DNA of 16,070 bases, from positions 1 through 16,070 of the forward strand of contig CAUFXK010000043.1 of the NCBI GenBank assembly GCA_959596495.1, in the 5' to 3' direction. The stretch comes from an uncultured Collinsella sp. GTDB taxonomy: Bacteria; Actinomycetota; Coriobacteriia; Coriobacteriales; Coriobacteriaceae. Shown here piece by piece: positions 14,614-16,070 of the stretch. Numbering within the stretch: the stretch's first letter is position 1; each line of letters opens with the position of its first letter. The position numbers and the translations under genes are program-made. Under the pieces are notes generated by a model that was not told where the DNA came from, searched no databases, and saw only the letters and a program-made list of their open reading frames with translations.

Positions 14614-14654
14614 TGCCCACGGGGTCGTATCGCTGCGACGCCGTGGGCATAATG
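14614..14654 (+). promoter_or_regulatory. Hairpin/inverted repeat abutting a -10 element upstream of the second two-component system
   Basis: TGCCCACGG (14614-14622) is the exact reverse complement of CCGTGGGCA (14641-14649). Inside it GTCG (14624-14627) pairs with CGAC (14636-14639), leaving an 8-nt loop and one G-G mismatch. The right arm runs into CATAAT (14649-14654), a likely -10 (5/6 match), about 40 nt before the regulator's ATG. The placement suits an operator; no T tract follows, so it is unlikely to be a terminator. No good -35 is visible. Confidence 0.45.
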
Positions 14655-14691
14655 GTGTGGAAGGTGCAAGTTACGCGAAATGGGAGGACAC

Positions 14692-15363
14692 ATGGCGCTG
14701 ATCTATATCGTTGAGGACGACGAGCCCATTCGTCGCGAGCTTGCCGACATCCTTGCCCGTGCCGGTTTTGAGGTCGAGGCCTGCGAATCGTTTGAGCATG
14801 TCTCGCGCGATATTCTCGCCGCCGCGCCCGACCTGGTGCTGCTCGACCTCACGCTTCCCGTCAAGGACGGCCAGCATATCTGCCATGAGGTTCGCCGCGA
14901 ATCCGAGGTTCCCATCATCGTCCTCACGTCGCGCGCGACCGAGATCGACGAGGTCATGGCCATGACGCTCGGCGCGGACGACTTTGTTCCCAAGCCCTAT
15001 AGCGCGCGCGTGCTCGTGGCGCGCATCAATGCCTTGCTGCGTCGCACCGCGGCGGCGGGCGAGCGCAGCACACTTGTCCACAAGGGCCTGGAGCTCGATC
15101 TCGCTCGCTCCATGGTCATCAACATGCAAACCGGCACCAGTACCGAGCTCACCAAAAACGAGCTGCGTATCCTCTCGCTGCTTCTGAGCCGCGCGGGCAA
15201 GATCGTTTCGCGCTCGGCCATCATGCAGGACCTGTGGGACTCCGACGCCTTCGTGGACGACAATACGCTCACCGTCAACATCAACCGCCTGCGCACCACG
15301 CTCGAAAAAATCGGCATCAAGGGGTATTTGACCACGCATCGCGGCCAAGGCTATTCGGTCTAG
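14692..15363 (+). CDS. OmpR/PhoB-family response regulator (BceR-like pairing)
   Basis: A 223-aa DNA-binding response regulator. The receiver domain has the E8/D9/D10 acidic cluster, phospho-acceptor Asp52 in LLDLTLP, Thr79 and Lys101 in VPKPY. The winged helix (about 125-223) contains LTKNELRILSLLLSRAGKIV, the recognition-helix region NTLTVNINRLRTTLEKIG and the wing HRGQGYSV. GGGAGGA at 14682-14688 lies 3-4 nt before the ATG at 14692, which I prefer over an ATG at 14680 in the same frame with no ribosome binding site. The kinase gene begins 9 nt after its stop. The kinase type suggests a BceR/VraR-like cell-envelope or antimicrobial-peptide response, usually next to an ABC transporter, which would lie outside the window. 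Confidence 0.95.
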   Translation: MALIYIVEDDEPIRRELADILARAGFEVEACESFEHVSRDILAAAPDLVLLDLTLPVKDGQHICHEVRRESEVPIIVLTSRATEIDEVMAMTLGADDFVPKPYSARVLVARINALLRRTAAAGERSTLVHKGLELDLARSMVINMQTGTSTELTKNELRILSLLLSRAGKIVSRSAIMQDLWDSDAFVDDNTLTVNINRLRTTLEKIGIKGYLTTHRGQGYSV

Positions 15364-15372
15364 GGGCCGGCT

Positions 15373-16070
15373 ATGTCGTTTGCCAAATTCTTCAAAGATG
15401 CGCTGCTTCCCGTCGCCGTGTGGACGTGCGGCGTGCTGCTGAGCTGCTTTGTGCTGACGGTCGCCGGCGCACCCGTTTCTATCGTGGTCGTGGCGGTCGG
15501 CGTGTCCTATATCTTTGGTATGCTCGGCATCGTGATCGAGTACGCGCGCCGTCGTCGTTTTCTGCGCCAGCTGGAGCGTGCGGCAGAGGAGCTCGAGAGT
15601 CCCGCATGGGTGCAGGAGATGGTGCAATGTCCGACCTATGCCGAGGGCGAGCTCGAGTACGAGGTCTTGCGCCGGGTGGGCAAGGCGGCATGCGATGAGG
15701 TGGCGGAAGGCCGGCGCCAGACCGATGACTACCGCGACTATATCGAGAGCTGGGTCCACGAGGCCAAGCTGCCCCTGGCGGCGGCTCACCTGATTTTGGA
15801 AAACCTGGACAGCAGCGAAGACGACCTGTCGCGCGTGGATGACCTGGGTCGCGAGCTGGCTCGCGTGGAGCGCTATATCGATCAAGCGCTGTATTACGCG
15901 CGCTCGGAAGTCGTGGAGCGCGACTACTTGATTCGCCGCTGGGATCTCAAGACCCTGGTGACGGGCGCGATTAAGGCCAACGCGCGCGAGCTCATCGCGG
16001 CGCACGTGGCCCCGGTGTGCGAGAACCTCGACTTTGAGGTCTTTACCGACGAGAAGTGGCTCGAGTTTAT
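15373..16070 (+). CDS. BceS-like intramembrane-sensing histidine kinase (cut by the right window edge)
   Basis: The first 232 codons of a sensor kinase are visible. Two hydrophobic helices at about 10-31 and 35-56 are joined by only a few residues, so there is no extracellular sensor domain. A basic stretch ARRRR and a coiled-coil-like linker follow. The H-box is YIESWVHEAKLPLAAAHLIL with the phospho-acceptor His129 and a following Glu-Ala-Lys-Leu-Pro, as in BceS-type kinases (H-E-x-K-x-P). The ATPase domain begins near the edge. AGGGG lies 6 nt before the ATG. In this family the signal normally comes from a partner ABC transporter with a large extracellular loop. That partner would be expected just downstream, which cannot be seen here. 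Confidence 0.9.
   Translation, partial: MSFAKFFKDALLPVAVWTCGVLLSCFVLTVAGAPVSIVVVAVGVSYIFGMLGIVIEYARRRRFLRQLERAAEELESPAWVQEMVQCPTYAEGELEYEVLRRVGKAACDEVAEGRRQTDDYRDYIESWVHEAKLPLAAAHLILENLDSSEDDLSRVDDLGRELARVERYIDQALYYARSEVVERDYLIRRWDLKTLVTGAIKANARELIAAHVAPVCENLDFEVFTDEKWLEF

Noticed and set aside
14671..16005. 444-codon open frame on the minus strand opposite the second two-component system
   Set aside because: It lies opposite a response regulator and kinase with intact motifs and shows only antisense composition.

Overview
The window looks like chromosomal DNA of a high-GC Gram-positive bacterium, most probably a gut Coriobacteriia such as Collinsella. This is inferred from protein character, codon use and gene style, with no database search. 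The six-frame translations are full of long antisense ORFs caused by GC-rich codon bias, so genes were chosen on protein family motifs, ribosome binding sites and operon logic. There are no phage genes, transposases, CRISPR arrays, rRNAs or tRNAs that I can support.

Layout, left to right. (1) A minus-strand operon at 1-2550: a DUF4342-type small membrane protein with a UBA-like N terminus, an OmpR/PhoB response regulator, and a classical two-TM sensor histidine kinase that runs off the left edge. (2) A divergent 358-bp gap, then two plus-strand genes: a 79-aa two-helix membrane protein and a calcineurin-like metallophosphoesterase. (3) Convergent to these, a glutamyl-Q tRNA(Asp) synthetase-like gene on the minus strand with a possibly leaderless start. 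(4) A 508-bp non-coding region with several hairpins, followed by a secreted/membrane DUF2207 protein with a Gly-rich tail and a good terminator. (5) A GNAT acetyltransferase (minus), divergent from purH (plus), which ends in a textbook terminator. A 236-aa protein of unknown function follows. (6) A PucR-family regulator (minus), divergent from a two-gene operon encoding an ornithine cyclodeaminase/mu-crystallin family protein and a class I/II PLP aminotransferase, ending in a terminator. (7) A second two-component pair (plus): a PhoB-like regulator and a small BceS-like intramembrane-sensing kinase that runs off the right edge.

How the genes work together. The two two-component systems differ in design: the left one has an extracytoplasmic loop of about 55 residues, while the right one has almost no extracellular part, as in cell-envelope stress (antibiotic) sensors. 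The PucR/OCD-like/aminotransferase set reads as a locally regulated amino-acid pathway whose substrate cannot be read from sequence. purH supplies the last two steps of IMP synthesis.

The most unusual non-coding signal is a pair of similar 43-44-bp elements, in the same orientation, flanking the DUF2207 gene (5338-5381 and 7518-7560). They share the TGTCCC and GGAACGT-CC blocks. Their 7-bp inverted-repeat arms differ in sequence between the two copies but pair perfectly within each copy, which is a compensatory pattern typical of a structured mobile or REP-like element.
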